Shown in pieces: positions 1-6,613 of a stretch of DNA of 64,000 nt. The stretch is from Persicirhabdus sediminis. GTDB taxonomy: Bacteria; Verrucomicrobiota; Verrucomicrobiia; Verrucomicrobiales; Akkermansiaceae. The first letter of the stretch is position 1. Every line of letters begins with the position of its first letter. Below the pieces are notes generated by a model. That model was not told where the DNA came from, did not search any database, and saw only the letters and a list, made by a program, of their open reading frames with translations. Where the stretch lies: the NCBI RefSeq assembly GCF_016595495.1, contig NZ_JAENIM010000039.1, positions 1-64,000 of the forward strand, read 5' to 3'. Made by a program: the position numbers and the translations under genes.

Positions 1-286
1 ACGGTATTTTCAGAGCACTTCCAGCCTCTGGCCTGTAGCTCTTTAGTCATTCGAGGCGAGCCATAAACCTTAAGGTTGTGGTCTTTATGTATGGCTTTAA
101 TTTCTGCAAGCAATTCTAACTGAGTGCATTTTCTCTGAGTTGACGGCTGGCTAACATAGTACCTATAACCAGCTCTTGAAACGCCGAAAGCTGCGCACAG
201 CTCTAGCTCCGAATAGTTACCCTGATCCTTCATTTTCTGAACTAGCTCATATTGTTGTGAGGATCGTTTCCCAATATGAGCGCAGC
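1..286 (-). CDS. IS3-family transposase OrfB, N-terminal part (partial)
   Basis: Translating the minus strand one frame back from OrfA gives an open frame running off the left edge. It reads YELVQKMKDQGNYSELELC, then VSRAGYRYYV, then YGSPRMTKELQARGW. This is the N-terminal helical region and the start of the integrase-like part of IS3/IS150 OrfB proteins. The catalytic DDE residues would lie beyond the window. No good start codon precedes the domain, so it is probably made as an OrfAB fusion by -1 frameshifting. The frame is uninterrupted as far as it can be seen. Confidence 0.85.
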
Positions 287-577
287 CTTTTTTAGGATTT
301 CTTCACGGCGCTGTGACTTGGCTAGCTCTTGGCGCAGCCTCCTAACTTCCTCAGCTAACTCTGCGACCGAAGCCTCCTTGGGGACTTCGTTCATGCCCTC
401 GCCTGAGGCTCGGTCACTCTCTGCGTCCCCAAGGAGCTTCTTTTTCCAGGCATAAAATTGGCTGGGCGAGATTTGGAAGTCTCTACAGATTTGGGTTACG
501 CTTTTTGCACTACTCAGAAAGTAATCGATGACTTCCTGCTTAAATTCTTCGCTATGTCTTCTACGTGGTTGTGTCAT
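242..577 (-). CDS. IS3-family transposase OrfA
   Basis: This 111-residue protein has the HTH_Tnp_1 fold that recognises the element's terminal repeats. It opens with RRRHSEEFKQEVIDYFL, and a helix-turn-helix covers residues 25-50 (VTQICRDFQISPSQFYAWKK). A coiled coil with a leucine-zipper pattern follows at residues 72-96 (VAELAEEVRRLRQELAKSQ), used for dimerisation. Its last codons overlap the orfB frame. Length and domain order are typical for the family, and there are no internal stops. Confidence 0.92.
   Translation of the reverse strand: MTQPRRRHSEEFKQEVIDYFLSSAKSVTQICRDFQISPSQFYAWKKKLLGDAESDRASGEGMNEVPKEASVAELAEEVRRLRQELAKSQRREEILKKAALILGNDPHNNMS
287..293 (-). promoter_or_regulatory. 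Programmed -1 ribosomal frameshift heptamer A AAA AAG
   Basis: On the minus strand OrfA reads CTA AAA AAG near its end, placing the classic slippery heptamer A_AAA_AAG in the correct phase for a -1 shift. After the slip the frame continues into OrfB without a stop. This is the established mechanism for making OrfAB transposase in IS3-family elements. The frame relation was checked by hand; use of the site is inferred. Confidence 0.75.
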
Positions 578-656
578 GGTCTCTATGATTTCTTGGTATC
601 AATTAGGAGACCTGCTGGCTAGTATTTTGGGGAAGTTCAGTCTCATTTTTTTCTGT

Positions 657-776
657 GCCTAACGTAAAGCTCAACCGCTGCGCATCAGAGAGGGAATAAA
701 CTTAGAGCAATGTGAAAATGTGACTATTCCACCGGCTCAAAGGCGGTTAGCATTCGGATGCGGTAATTTGTTAGGA
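657..776 (-). repeat. attC-like site (subfamily I) after the leftmost cassette gene
   Basis: The plus strand starts with GCCTAAC (657-663) and ends with GTTAGGA (770-776), just before the stop codon of the gene at 780-1088. On the minus strand the outer site is GTTAGGC, a perfect GTTRRRY core. The inner arms ACCGC (674-678) and GCGGT (760-764) pair, and GCGCAT (680-685) partly pairs with the stretch before the right arm, leaving unpaired bases. The length of 120 bp resembles Vibrio VCR sites. Confidence 0.7.
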
Positions 777-779
777 TAG

Positions 780-1088
780 TTAGTCTTGAGGTGATTCGAC
801 AAATAATATCACGTCGTACGGCACCCAACGCTCAGCATCCGTGTCCGCCACAACAATTCCTCTCTTGCCGACCTCAACTAGAATTCCGCTCATTGATGTC
901 ATGGCTCCATTAATATTATTTGTCTTGGGGGGAATAGGTAGATTACTGGCGGCACCTAGTGAATCACGTCTAAATTGAACGGTCACCTTCTTATCCACTA
1001 AATTGGGTAAGTGAGATGGTTCATCGCGATTACAGCTGCTCAAAGCAACAGCCAATACACCGTATAATGGTAGTATTTTGAATTTCAT
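780..1088 (-). CDS. Small putative lipoprotein, cassette gene, function unknown
   Basis: With the ATG at 1088 the product has 102 residues and starts MKFKILPLYGVLAVALSSC, a signal peptide with lipobox LSSC, so it is probably a membrane-anchored lipoprotein. A GTG 21 bases further upstream (1109) would overlap the attC-like core ACCTAAC of the preceding cassette, which argues for the ATG. The mature part has no motif I recognise; it may form a small beta domain (residues 30-100, with VTVQFRR and GILVEVGKRGIVVAD). It lies between two attC-like sites. The function is unknown. Confidence 0.7.
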   Translation of the reverse strand: MKFKILPLYGVLAVALSSCNRDEPSHLPNLVDKKVTVQFRRDSLGAASNLPIPPKTNNINGAMTSMSGILVEVGKRGIVVADTDAERWVPYDVILFVESPQD

Positions 1089-1107
1089 TCTATAGGAAAA
1101 CTTGGCC

Positions 1108-1200
1108 ACCTAACAGTGGCGGTTCGTAGTAATTGGTGGTGGATTTAACATTTTTCAGAAATCCAATTAGCCGAGGCTACGATCATTATTTTTGTTGAGC
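1108..1200 (-). repeat. attC-like site (subfamily II)
   Basis: The plus strand reads ACCTAAC (1108-1114), a perfect RYYYAAC, through to GTTGAGC (1194-1200), a perfect GTTRRRY. Two inner arm pairs match: TCGTAG (1124-1129) with CTACGA (1177-1182), and TGGATTT (1140-1146) with AAATCCA (1159-1165). A loop of about 12 bases and unpaired bases on one side complete the picture. This is the best-formed hairpin of the array. A second copy at 6221-6311 is nearly the same sequence. Confidence 0.75.
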
Positions 1201-1348
1201 TGGCGGGCGGCATGTTTAGTCAGATTGAAAGGAGTCATGATGATGGTGGGCTGCGCTCTTGGTTAGTAGAGGAAATTTTTCAGTTTTCAGTGAACCTAAT
1301 GCAGGGTGATAGAATTCTCTAATGAGTCAATGGATAACTAGCTGATAG
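1201..1348 (-). repeat. Conserved spacer following attC-like site, copy 1 of long direct repeat
   Basis: This stretch lies between the attC-like site and the 3' end of the gene at 1429-2445. It is closely similar to 6312-6457; shared landmarks are GGGCTGCGCTCTTGGTTAG and CTCTAATGAGTCAATG. Weaker relatives occur at 2542-2600 and 3166-3200. I see no open reading frame or terminator in it. It could be a conserved 3' untranslated region carried by related cassettes. Confidence 0.6.
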
Positions 1349-1428
1349 TCTGCTTGATCTCACTTTGCTAACTATAATCATCTAGCGGCCTATCCATTTT
1401 GCCGACGGAGCATCGAGTGGTACTGCTT

Positions 1429-2445
1429 TTAGTTTTTTGTATAAAACAATCTCTCATTGGCTTGAAACCATTTGGCCCGGTTTTCATAATCGCTTATCAA
1501 CTTTCGGATGTCTGCCAATTGGGCTTTACCAAAATGACCTCGGCTAGCTTCACGATTGTTGAAAAAATTGCCTGGCTGTAGCTCCACATCTGCCTCCATG
1601 GTTGCGAGGTTGACGGTTACGGAGTATGAGCTACCGGCCACCTCATTTGATTGAAATGAATAGGCTCTGCCATTCACAGTGGCGTCCAATGCTATTGAGA
1701 TCTCCTTTAAGAGGTCGGCTACCCAGTCTCCGCTGAGACTTCCAGTTTCTTCACCTTCTTCGGAATAAAGGCATAATTCGTGCTCTATACGATATTCTGG
1801 ATCACCTTCAGATGAAAAGCTAGTAGCTGCAACCTCGTAGCCAAGTCCTTTTCCTGACACTGTACCAATCGTCGAAATCAAGTTATAGCTGCTAGATCGA
1901 GGTGGTCTAGCCTCATCATTTGGCTCGGGGAGAACCTCATCCAACAGTAATTTTTTGTACCATGCTTCTGCGGATCTTGCTTGTGCCAGCGCTGCGCGTA
2001 CTTTAGCGGCTTCAGCGGGAACAAATTCCGCCTGTTCTACACCTCGGCTCATGCGCACTAACTTCTCACCTCCAACATTTACCACTTCATAGATAGTCTC
2101 TTGATCTCCTCTGAAAGTTTCAGTCGTTACCACATGCCGAAATTCCTCACCTTCCTGAGCGGCATCACCAGCTGCTAAGAACGCTTCAATGTCATCATCT
2201 GTTAGCATGCGCTGCCATGATTCGAATGTATAACAGTACACCCGAATCGAGCTTGAGCCATTTGGCTTGTCAGCACTTCGCGAAATACTAACCGAGACAT
2301 TCAAGCGGTCTCCTTCATCTCTACGAGCAAACCAATCATTAGTCTCCACACTTACATAGAAGTCTTTGTATGGAATCAAATCGCCTGCAAATAGAGGCAG
2401 TGATAGAACTAAGGAAGCTATTATGGACAATTGAGAAGTCTTCAT
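1429..2445 (-). CDS. Secreted protein of unknown function, cassette gene
   Basis: The product has 338 residues. MKTSQLSIIASLVLSLPLFAG is a cleavable signal peptide ending near residue 21, so the mature protein is periplasmic or extracellular. The rest is acidic and looks mainly beta-stranded, with no transmembrane segment and no motif I recognise. It is the largest gene of the array. The ATG at 2445 is the only sensible start. On its 3' side is the conserved spacer and attC-like site at 1108-1348. Its function cannot be stated. Confidence 0.7.
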   Translation of the reverse strand: MKTSQLSIIASLVLSLPLFAGDLIPYKDFYVSVETNDWFARRDEGDRLNVSVSISRSADKPNGSSSIRVYCYTFESWQRMLTDDDIEAFLAAGDAAQEGEEFRHVVTTETFRGDQETIYEVVNVGGEKLVRMSRGVEQAEFVPAEAAKVRAALAQARSAEAWYKKLLLDEVLPEPNDEARPPRSSSYNLISTIGTVSGKGLGYEVAATSFSSEGDPEYRIEHELCLYSEEGEETGSLSGDWVADLLKEISIALDATVNGRAYSFQSNEVAGSSYSVTVNLATMEADVELQPGNFFNNREASRGHFGKAQLADIRKLISDYENRAKWFQANERLFYTKN

Positions 2446-2454
2446 ATTTTCAGA

Positions 2455-2541
2455 GCTGTAATGGGTTATCGTAGTGATGGCGTGATTGATTCTAGCTGTG
2501 GCTAGATTAGCCGAGCTTTGAGATCATGCATTGCGCTTAGC
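2455..2541 (-). repeat. Degenerate attC-like site (subfamily II)
   Basis: This stretch aligns with the sites at 1108 and 6221 over TCGTAGTGATGG and GATTAGCCGAGC, and ends GCTTAGC where the others end GTTGAGC. The left core is poorly preserved (CTGTAAT region). It is followed by the same conserved spacer motif, GGGCGGGATGTTTAGCTAG. It is likely a decayed recombination site behind the gene at 2676-3107. Confidence 0.5.
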
Positions 2542-2675
2542 AGACGGGCGGGATGTTTAGCTAGATTGATCGTGTTCATGCTGGGGCGGGAGCCCCTTAG
2601 CTAGCGGTGGTAAGTTTTCATAGAATGAAGCCAGCAGCTAACATAGTTGAGCGCTAGCCATGATGCCTGTTGGCG

Positions 2676-3107
2676 TCATTTGCTGTCATTGTCTTTTTGG
2701 AGCGTCTCTAACTTCTTCTTTTCTCGTGCTTTCTGACTCGCTGCGCCACCAATGTTCCAGTTCATGAGATGATTAATCGCTTCGATAGTTTCCTCTGCGC
2801 GATGGGAAACTTGCGGCACTTCATCAGCGAGCGCACGGAGCAGCACGGGCTTCACTATATTCTTCTCTATTCGCCCCTTAAATCTCGCTGCATATTCAAT
2901 ACCGAAAAGGGAGTTGGCGCGGACACTAGGGTCTGAATGTTCTGAGAGCCTAACGCTGATGTCCTGGATAAACCGCCAGTTGTCGTGGTGAAAGCCGAGT
3001 TCAATCGGGATCATTAGAAGCCGCTCGACGTCATTTTTCTCTATCGCCTCGAAGACCTCCTTCTCGGTAATTGGCTTAGGTTCTTCATAGATGAGCTGCG
3101 GGTTCAT
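2676..3107 (-). CDS. HEAT-repeat-like helical protein, cassette gene
   Basis: This 143-residue cytoplasmic protein has no signal peptide. Residues 15-120 are helical with a repeat-like pattern (SDPSVRANSLFGIEYAARF, then KPVLLRALADEVPQVSHRA), which resembles tandem HEAT helices that bind other proteins. Small proteins of this build occur among immunity proteins of polymorphic toxin systems and in cassette arrays, but I cannot assign a partner here. The C-terminus is lysine-rich and probably disordered. No toxin gene is evident next to it. Confidence 0.65.
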   Translation of the reverse strand: MNPQLIYEEPKPITEKEVFEAIEKNDVERLLMIPIELGFHHDNWRFIQDISVRLSEHSDPSVRANSLFGIEYAARFKGRIEKNIVKPVLLRALADEVPQVSHRAEETIEAINHLMNWNIGGAASQKAREKKKLETLQKDNDSK

Positions 3108-3115
3108 ATTTCTTC

Positions 3116-3165
3116 TGGCTTAAGACTAGGGGGGAGGGGCTATATCTCAGTGAGCTGGGTTAGCT
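3116..3165 (-). repeat. Short, degenerate attC-like site
   Basis: The right end GTTAGCT (3159-3165) is followed by a spacer alignable with those after the other sites: GGCGCGCTAGG, then TTTAGCTAGATTG and TTCATGATG. The left core is near GGCTTAA at 3117. The block is only about 50 bp, so it may be internally deleted. It precedes the start of the gene at 2676-3107. Confidence 0.35.
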
Positions 3166-3360
3166 GGCGCGCTAGGTATTTAGCTAGATTGTTAGTTTTT
3201 CATGATGTGTCGGCAGTTCGCTAATTTTGTCAGCCGAAAGTTTTCTGTTTTGCAGGTTAAAATGCCTTGCTAACATTATTATAGTTTTTGAAATATGATA
3301 GAAATTAATAAATCGTCAATATAATATCTAGCGGTTAGTTTGCTTGCATGCATCCGCTGG

Positions 3361-3942
3361 TTATGTGCTATTAGGCGATGACAGTTGGCTACATACAGCT
3401 CTAAAAGTGTCATTGGCTCGCTTCGCAGGGAACGAGGCTACGAATCCTGTGCGTTCGCAGAAGTTTGACTTGCCGTCCGCTGAGCAGACGGTGAAAATCC
3501 CGTGAGCCCTCCCAAACTGAGCAGGCAACCTTTGCCGGCAGATCACATCCGCCACGTCAGGAGGAATCGCAGCTTGGTGGACTATGAGCGTGGCGGTGTA
3601 AGTAACACTAGATCGAAACCACCAGGGTGATAAATGCAATCGATCTGTATGCGTTCGACTAGCGATGTGAAGGGTAGAAAGCAAGGCCATCGACGGCTCG
3701 ACGATCTCTGGCAATCGGTAAATGTAGAATCGGTCTACGTATGAAAGCAGAGACCGACCGCCGCGTTTGCTATAGAGGCGGGTGGCTGTATGTGAACCGA
3801 TAGAAACGTCCTTCTCGCATATGAATCTGTGCTGTTCAAACGTTGCGTGCATCATTTCAAGCACGTCTGGCTGATCGAGGGGCGTGCGAACGCCCGAGTC
3901 TGAAAGTGCTACATCTGCGGTGGGCGATTCGTAGGGATTCAT
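3361..3942 (-). CDS. MNPYESP-type protein of unknown function, cassette gene
   Basis: The product has 193 residues and begins MNPYESPTADVA. An MNPY(E/Q)SP start is common in hypothetical proteins of Planctomycetes and related PVC bacteria, so a PVC origin of this cassette is plausible. There is no clear signal peptide or membrane segment. The middle section (residues 60-130) looks beta-rich, and three cysteines lie in the C-terminal half. I recognise no domain. Base composition appears higher in G+C than that of the neighbouring cassettes, which fits independent acquisition. Confidence 0.65.
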   Translation of the reverse strand: MNPYESPTADVALSDSGVRTPLDQPDVLEMMHATFEQHRFICEKDVSIGSHTATRLYSKRGGRSLLSYVDRFYIYRLPEIVEPSMALLSTLHIASRTHTDRLHLSPWWFRSSVTYTATLIVHQAAIPPDVADVICRQRLPAQFGRAHGIFTVCSADGKSNFCERTGFVASFPAKRANDTFRAVCSQLSSPNST

Positions 3943-3964
3943 TTAGATCGAGTAGTCGTCTTGC

Positions 3965-4056
3965 TGAGAACAGTATTGATTCGTTGTAATACTTACGAAA
4001 ATTAACTCATCTGTGGCGAGCTTAGCCGAGGCAGCCATCAATCTAAATGGTTCAGC
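3965..4056 (-). repeat. attC-like site (subfamily II) of an apparently empty cassette
   Basis: The plus strand reads TGAGAAC (3965-3971) through to GTTCAGC (4050-4056), with arms ATTGAT (3975-3980) and ATCAAT (4037-4042) pairing perfectly. The internal GCTTAGCCGAGGC matches the sites at 1108 and 6221. Only about 34 bases separate it from the next attC-like site at 4091, too few for a gene. Confidence 0.6.
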
Positions 4057-4090
4057 TTCTATTTTGTGTAATTCCATTATTTTAATTTCA

Positions 4091-4203
4091 GTCGAACGTA
4101 AAGGACAGGCATCCGCCAGTGGGTTTCGTTGTTCTGTTGCTTTTTAGAGTTTTACGGGCGGGTTAGCGGGTTGTCCTGCTCCGGCTGGTTTGAAGAGTTA
4201 GTG
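4091..4203 (-). repeat. attC-like site (subfamily I)
   Basis: The plus strand starts GTCGAACGTAAAGG and ends GTTAGTG (4197-4203), directly before the stop codon of the gene at 4204-4497. The left part shares GAACGTAAAG with the site at 657 (TAACGTAAAG). The internal arms are weaker than in the other copies. Confidence 0.5.
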
Positions 4204-4497
4204 TTAAAATTGCTGAGACACTCGAAAGAAGAAGGCTGCCCCAATGATGAAAAGCACTGGTGTCGAATACAGCATCAGCCTGACTTTCTTCAGCTTAGCT
4301 TTCTCTTCTTCGTTTTTCTCCTCGCTAATAGCTTGCGCAATCATCTTGAAATCCCGGAAGTGATGAGAAAACCAGCTGTATGGATACCCCTTCTTTTTTA
4401 GGGCGAATTTAGCTCGATACCCAATTGCATTGCAAAGGAAGATAACAAACATGCCGACAATGACCAACGGTGAGTATTCAAAGGGAGGGTGATTCAT
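4204..4497 (-). CDS. Small two-helix membrane protein, cassette gene
   Basis: The product has 97 residues with a membrane helix at 9-27 (PLVIVGMFVIFLCNAIGY) and another near 74-92 (MLYSTPVLFIIGAAFFF). Between them is a charged region with KKKGYPYSWFSHHFRDF. Similar short proteins with a GY-AKF-L--KGY--SWF pattern are, from memory, frequent among uncharacterised integron-cassette and proteobacterial proteins; no function is known. The stop codon touches the attC-like site on its 3' side. It is probably an inner-membrane protein. Confidence 0.65.
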   Translation of the reverse strand: MNHPPFEYSPLVIVGMFVIFLCNAIGYRAKFALKKKGYPYSWFSHHFRDFKMIAQAISEEKNEEEKAKLKKVRLMLYSTPVLFIIGAAFFFRVSQQF

Positions 4498-4506
4498 TTG
4501 ATTTTT

Positions 4507-4615
4507 TTCGAACGTCTTAGCTCACAGTATCCCCGATCGGGAGAGAGCGTTGATTTCAGGGTTAAGGGGTGAATGGTCATGGAAAATTCGACTCGGTGCG
4601 GATTAGCGGTTAGTT
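4507..4615 (-). repeat. attC-like site (subfamily I) overlapping a gene end
   Basis: The plus strand runs from TTCGAACGTCTTAGCTCA to GTTAGTT (4609-4615). The left part aligns with GCCTAACGTAAAGCTCA of the site at 657. The stop codon of the gene at 4603-5040 lies inside the right end of the site, as is common for cassette genes. Confidence 0.5.
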
Positions 4616-5040
4616 GATGCGGCTTGTTCTGCCTCTTGTGTGCCTGGCAACGATTCCTCACGCCAAAGTTCGGCATCTGGGGATACAAAAACCACTGAGC
4701 GTGAATCTGGACTCCACTTGATCCAGTCTTCAGCAGATCCCATGCGGAAATTAAGTGGCATCCGTTCGACTCTTATTCTTCTAGACCTTATGGTCTCGTT
4801 ACTCGCTGTTGATACCACGAACTCGTAGTAGGGAGGCAATCCAAGCTCCTTATCTGCATACTTATTTTTTATGTGGGCAGTCATTTTCTGATCTGGCGAA
4901 TCAAGGAAGCATCCGCCTCCGTCTGGGCCTCGCTCTATCGCCTCACCCACTGTACTCAGTATGAATTTTAGCGTGATGCATCCATAAATGATAGTACTAA
5001 GGATTATCCCACTCAGAACGCCGAAAATATACTTTTTCAT
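4603..5040 (-). CDS. Membrane-anchored WSPDSR (TolB-like) protein, cassette gene
   Basis: I choose the ATG at 5040, giving 145 residues starting MKKYIFGVLSGIILSTIIYGC. That is an N-terminal membrane helix, possibly with a lipobox ending in Cys21. The GTG at 5061 would overlap the attC-like core GCCTAGC. The C-terminal half holds IKWSPDSRSVVFVSPD, the PD40/TolB beta-propeller blade signature, but there is room for only one or two blades. The gene at 5664-6212 encodes the same motif. The function is unknown; it may be a cell-surface binding domain. Confidence 0.65.
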   Translation of the reverse strand: MKKYIFGVLSGIILSTIIYGCITLKFILSTVGEAIERGPDGGGCFLDSPDQKMTAHIKNKYADKELGLPPYYEFVVSTASNETIRSRRIRVERMPLNFRMGSAEDWIKWSPDSRSVVFVSPDAELWREESLPGTQEAEQAASTNR

Positions 5041-5052
5041 TTTCTGCAGAAT

Positions 5053-5166
5053 GCCTAGCACACCAACCGCTGACCACTCAGCGCGCTACGTTTTTGGGGT
5101 TGGATTGAAATTGTCATGAAGGGTATTAATTCGGCGGGGCGCGGATGGGGACTGCACTTGTTAGCC
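5053..5166 (-). repeat. attC-like site (subfamily I)
   Basis: The plus strand reads GCCTAGC (5053-5059), then ACCAACCGCTG matching the site at 657, and ends GTTAGCC (5160-5166), four bases before the stop codon of the gene at 5170-5625. The right part CGGATGGGGACTGCACTTG aligns with CGGATGCGGTAATTTG of the first site. A G in place of the first core A (CTAGC) suggests slight decay. Confidence 0.55.
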
Positions 5167-5169
5167 AAG

Positions 5170-5625
5170 TTAGTTTTGAGAGAGTGACTTTATGAACTGC
5201 TTCGGGTTTTGAAGTAGTATAGTTAGGTTTGAACTGGATCCATCATCGTGAGTGTATTTAAGATGCGTTGCGTTACCTCTTTGTTCGACTGAAACGATGT
5301 TTTTGAGTGGAACTATGTGATCTAAATCAAACTTCTCGTTGAGTAAATTAAATGGAAATGGAGTAGTGATAGCCAAAACATTTTCGGTCACTAGCACCGT
5401 TAAGCAACGTGAAGCTCCACCCAATCGCGTAAAGATTGTTTTATGTGATGAGCCTGATGCTTTGAATTCCGAAAACACCACGCCTTCATCTGTTGGATTG
5501 GGGAATGTTAGCCCTTTCTTTTTTCGTTTCCATACTAAATAGCTGAAGCAGACTACATACCATAAAGTAATCAAGCCGAAGCAGAGGGCAAAGTTATTAA
5601 AGACAAATTCAAGAATGCTCTTCAT
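5170..5625 (-). CDS. Membrane-anchored PH-like domain protein, cassette gene
   Basis: The product has 151 residues. One membrane helix covers residues 12-32 (FALCFGLITLWYVVCFSYLVW), then KRKKK faces the cytoplasm. The soluble part (residues 45-148) is beta-rich and ends in an amphipathic helix (NPKQFIKSLSQ). The pattern CLTVLVTENVLAITTPFPFNLL is one I associate with an uncharacterised bacterial family with a PH-like fold. Its function is unknown; a membrane-proximal sensor or scaffold is possible. It is framed by attC-like sequence on the 3' side. Confidence 0.65.
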   Translation of the reverse strand: MKSILEFVFNNFALCFGLITLWYVVCFSYLVWKRKKKGLTFPNPTDEGVVFSEFKASGSSHKTIFTRLGGASRCLTVLVTENVLAITTPFPFNLLNEKFDLDHIVPLKNIVSVEQRGNATHLKYTHDDGSSSNLTILLQNPKQFIKSLSQN

Positions 5626-5663
5626 GTATTTATTTAGGCTATGCTAACATGTTCTGCTCGTTT

Positions 5664-6212
5664 TTACTTGAGATCGACGACCTTGGACAGCTCCGCAGAT
5701 CCACCATAAATATCCAACTTTATTTGGTAACGATACCAGTTTTCAGGCGAATCCCTCGGATTGCTTACACCATCCAAAAGGCTTCCCTCGCTGGAGAACG
5801 TCAACGTGCTGCCTGTCCACGTGATCTGACGAGCAAAGCTGTAGCGACCACCACTGACCAAATTGTGACGCCCCAACAAATTGAGTCGATAGTCGGGAAT
5901 CTTGACCTGTGTTACGCCGCCGGCCTCGAATCGATAAATTTCCAAACTTACTGTTGTCTTGGTTCCTCTGGTAGTTACTGCGAGATAGCGTGAGTCCGGT
6001 GACCAAACGATCTCCTCATACCCCTGTCCTCCGACGCCAGATGAGAAGGCCTGATAAAGAACTTTTTTGTCGGAAGTCCTTATGAAATCGACGTCGGACT
6101 CGGAGGCTCCAGCCTTGCGATATTCAACAGCAAAGCTCTTGTTAGGTGACAGCGTTTGCGAATGCGAAGTTGGCGCACTCAGAAGGATGACGAATAGCGT
6201 GGCGAGTCTCAT
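5664..6212 (-). CDS. Secreted WSPDSR (TolB-like) protein, cassette gene
   Basis: The product has 182 residues with a signal peptide MRLATLFVILLSAPTSHSQ. Residues 19-35 (LSPNKSFAVEYRKAG) and 64-80 (IVWSPDSRYLAVTTRG) resemble consecutive PD40/TolB-type propeller blades. The rest is beta-rich. It shares WSPDSR with the neighbouring cassette at 4603-5040, though they are not close copies. Only about 38 bases separate it from the gene at 5170-5625, with a CTAAC but no full attC-like site, so these two genes may travel as one cassette. The function is unknown. Confidence 0.65.
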   Translation of the reverse strand: MRLATLFVILLSAPTSHSQTLSPNKSFAVEYRKAGASESDVDFIRTSDKKVLYQAFSSGVGGQGYEEIVWSPDSRYLAVTTRGTKTTVSLEIYRFEAGGVTQVKIPDYRLNLLGRHNLVSGGRYSFARQITWTGSTLTFSSEGSLLDGVSNPRDSPENWYRYQIKLDIYGGSAELSKVVDLK

Positions 6213-6220
6213 TTTTGTTA

Positions 6221-6311
6221 GCAGAACTGTATTGGTTCGTAGTAATTGGTGGTGGATGTAACATTTAAGAAATCCGATTAGCCGAGGCTTGTATCATTAT
6301 TTTTGTTGAGC
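6221..6311 (-). repeat. attC-like site (subfamily II), second near-identical copy
   Basis: The plus strand runs GCAGAAC (6221-6227) to GTTGAGC (6305-6311). Apart from the left core it matches 1108-1200 over nearly its whole length, sharing GGTTCGTAGTAATTGGTGGT and ATTATTTTTGTTGAGC. The inner GGAT/ATCC arms are retained. It starts nine bases upstream of the start of the gene at 5664-6212. Confidence 0.7.
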
Positions 6312-6613
6312 TGGTGGGCGATAAGTTTAGCTAGATTGATAGGTTTCATGATGATGGTGGGCTGCGCTCTTGGTTAGTAGAGGAAAGTTTTCAGTGTTCA
6401 GTGAAGCTAATGTAGGTTGCTAGAAATCTCTAATGAGTCAATGAAATAGTTAGATTGTGCCGCTCAGCGAGGCTCAGTGCATGAGATGAGCTAGGTCTTG
6501 GGCGGTTCCCAAGGCTACGATATGTGGTCACCTAGTGGCTGGCTAGAGCTCAGCGCGAGTAGAAGTCAGAGCTGTGAATGCCAATGTGTAAACCATGTCC
6601 TGAACTTTTACCG
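6312..6613 (-). repeat. Spacer: copy 2 of long direct repeat, then non-coding DNA
   Basis: Bases 6312-6457 match 1201-1348 closely (about 145 bp). Together with the attC-like heads the repeat is about 235 bp. From 6458 to 6613 the sequence is not shared with the other spacers and has no open frame I would support. It contains short inverted repeats but no clear terminator. Confidence 0.6.

Larger units (their letters stand above)
1..639 (-). mobile_element. IS3-family insertion sequence, truncated by the window edge
   Basis: The element contains orfA, an overlapping orfB in the -1 frame, and a frameshift signal between them, which is the standard IS3-family layout. The upstream end on the minus strand is probably near 639. 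There the minus strand reads TGAACTTCCCCAAAA, starting with TG as IS3 terminal inverted repeats do. The other end lies to the left of base 1, so the partner repeat and the target duplication cannot be checked. The element ends about 20 bases from an attC-like site (657-776) at the left edge of the cassette array. The visible reading frames are intact, so it may be active. Confidence 0.8.

Noticed and set aside
242-300. OrfA/OrfB frame break as a pseudogene
   Set aside because: The break coincides with A_AAA_AAG in the right phase for programmed -1 frameshifting, which is normal for IS3 elements.
2676-3107. Toxin-antitoxin or toxin-immunity pair involving the HEAT-like cassette gene
   Set aside because: No toxin-like neighbour is present and the fold alone is not evidence of immunity function.
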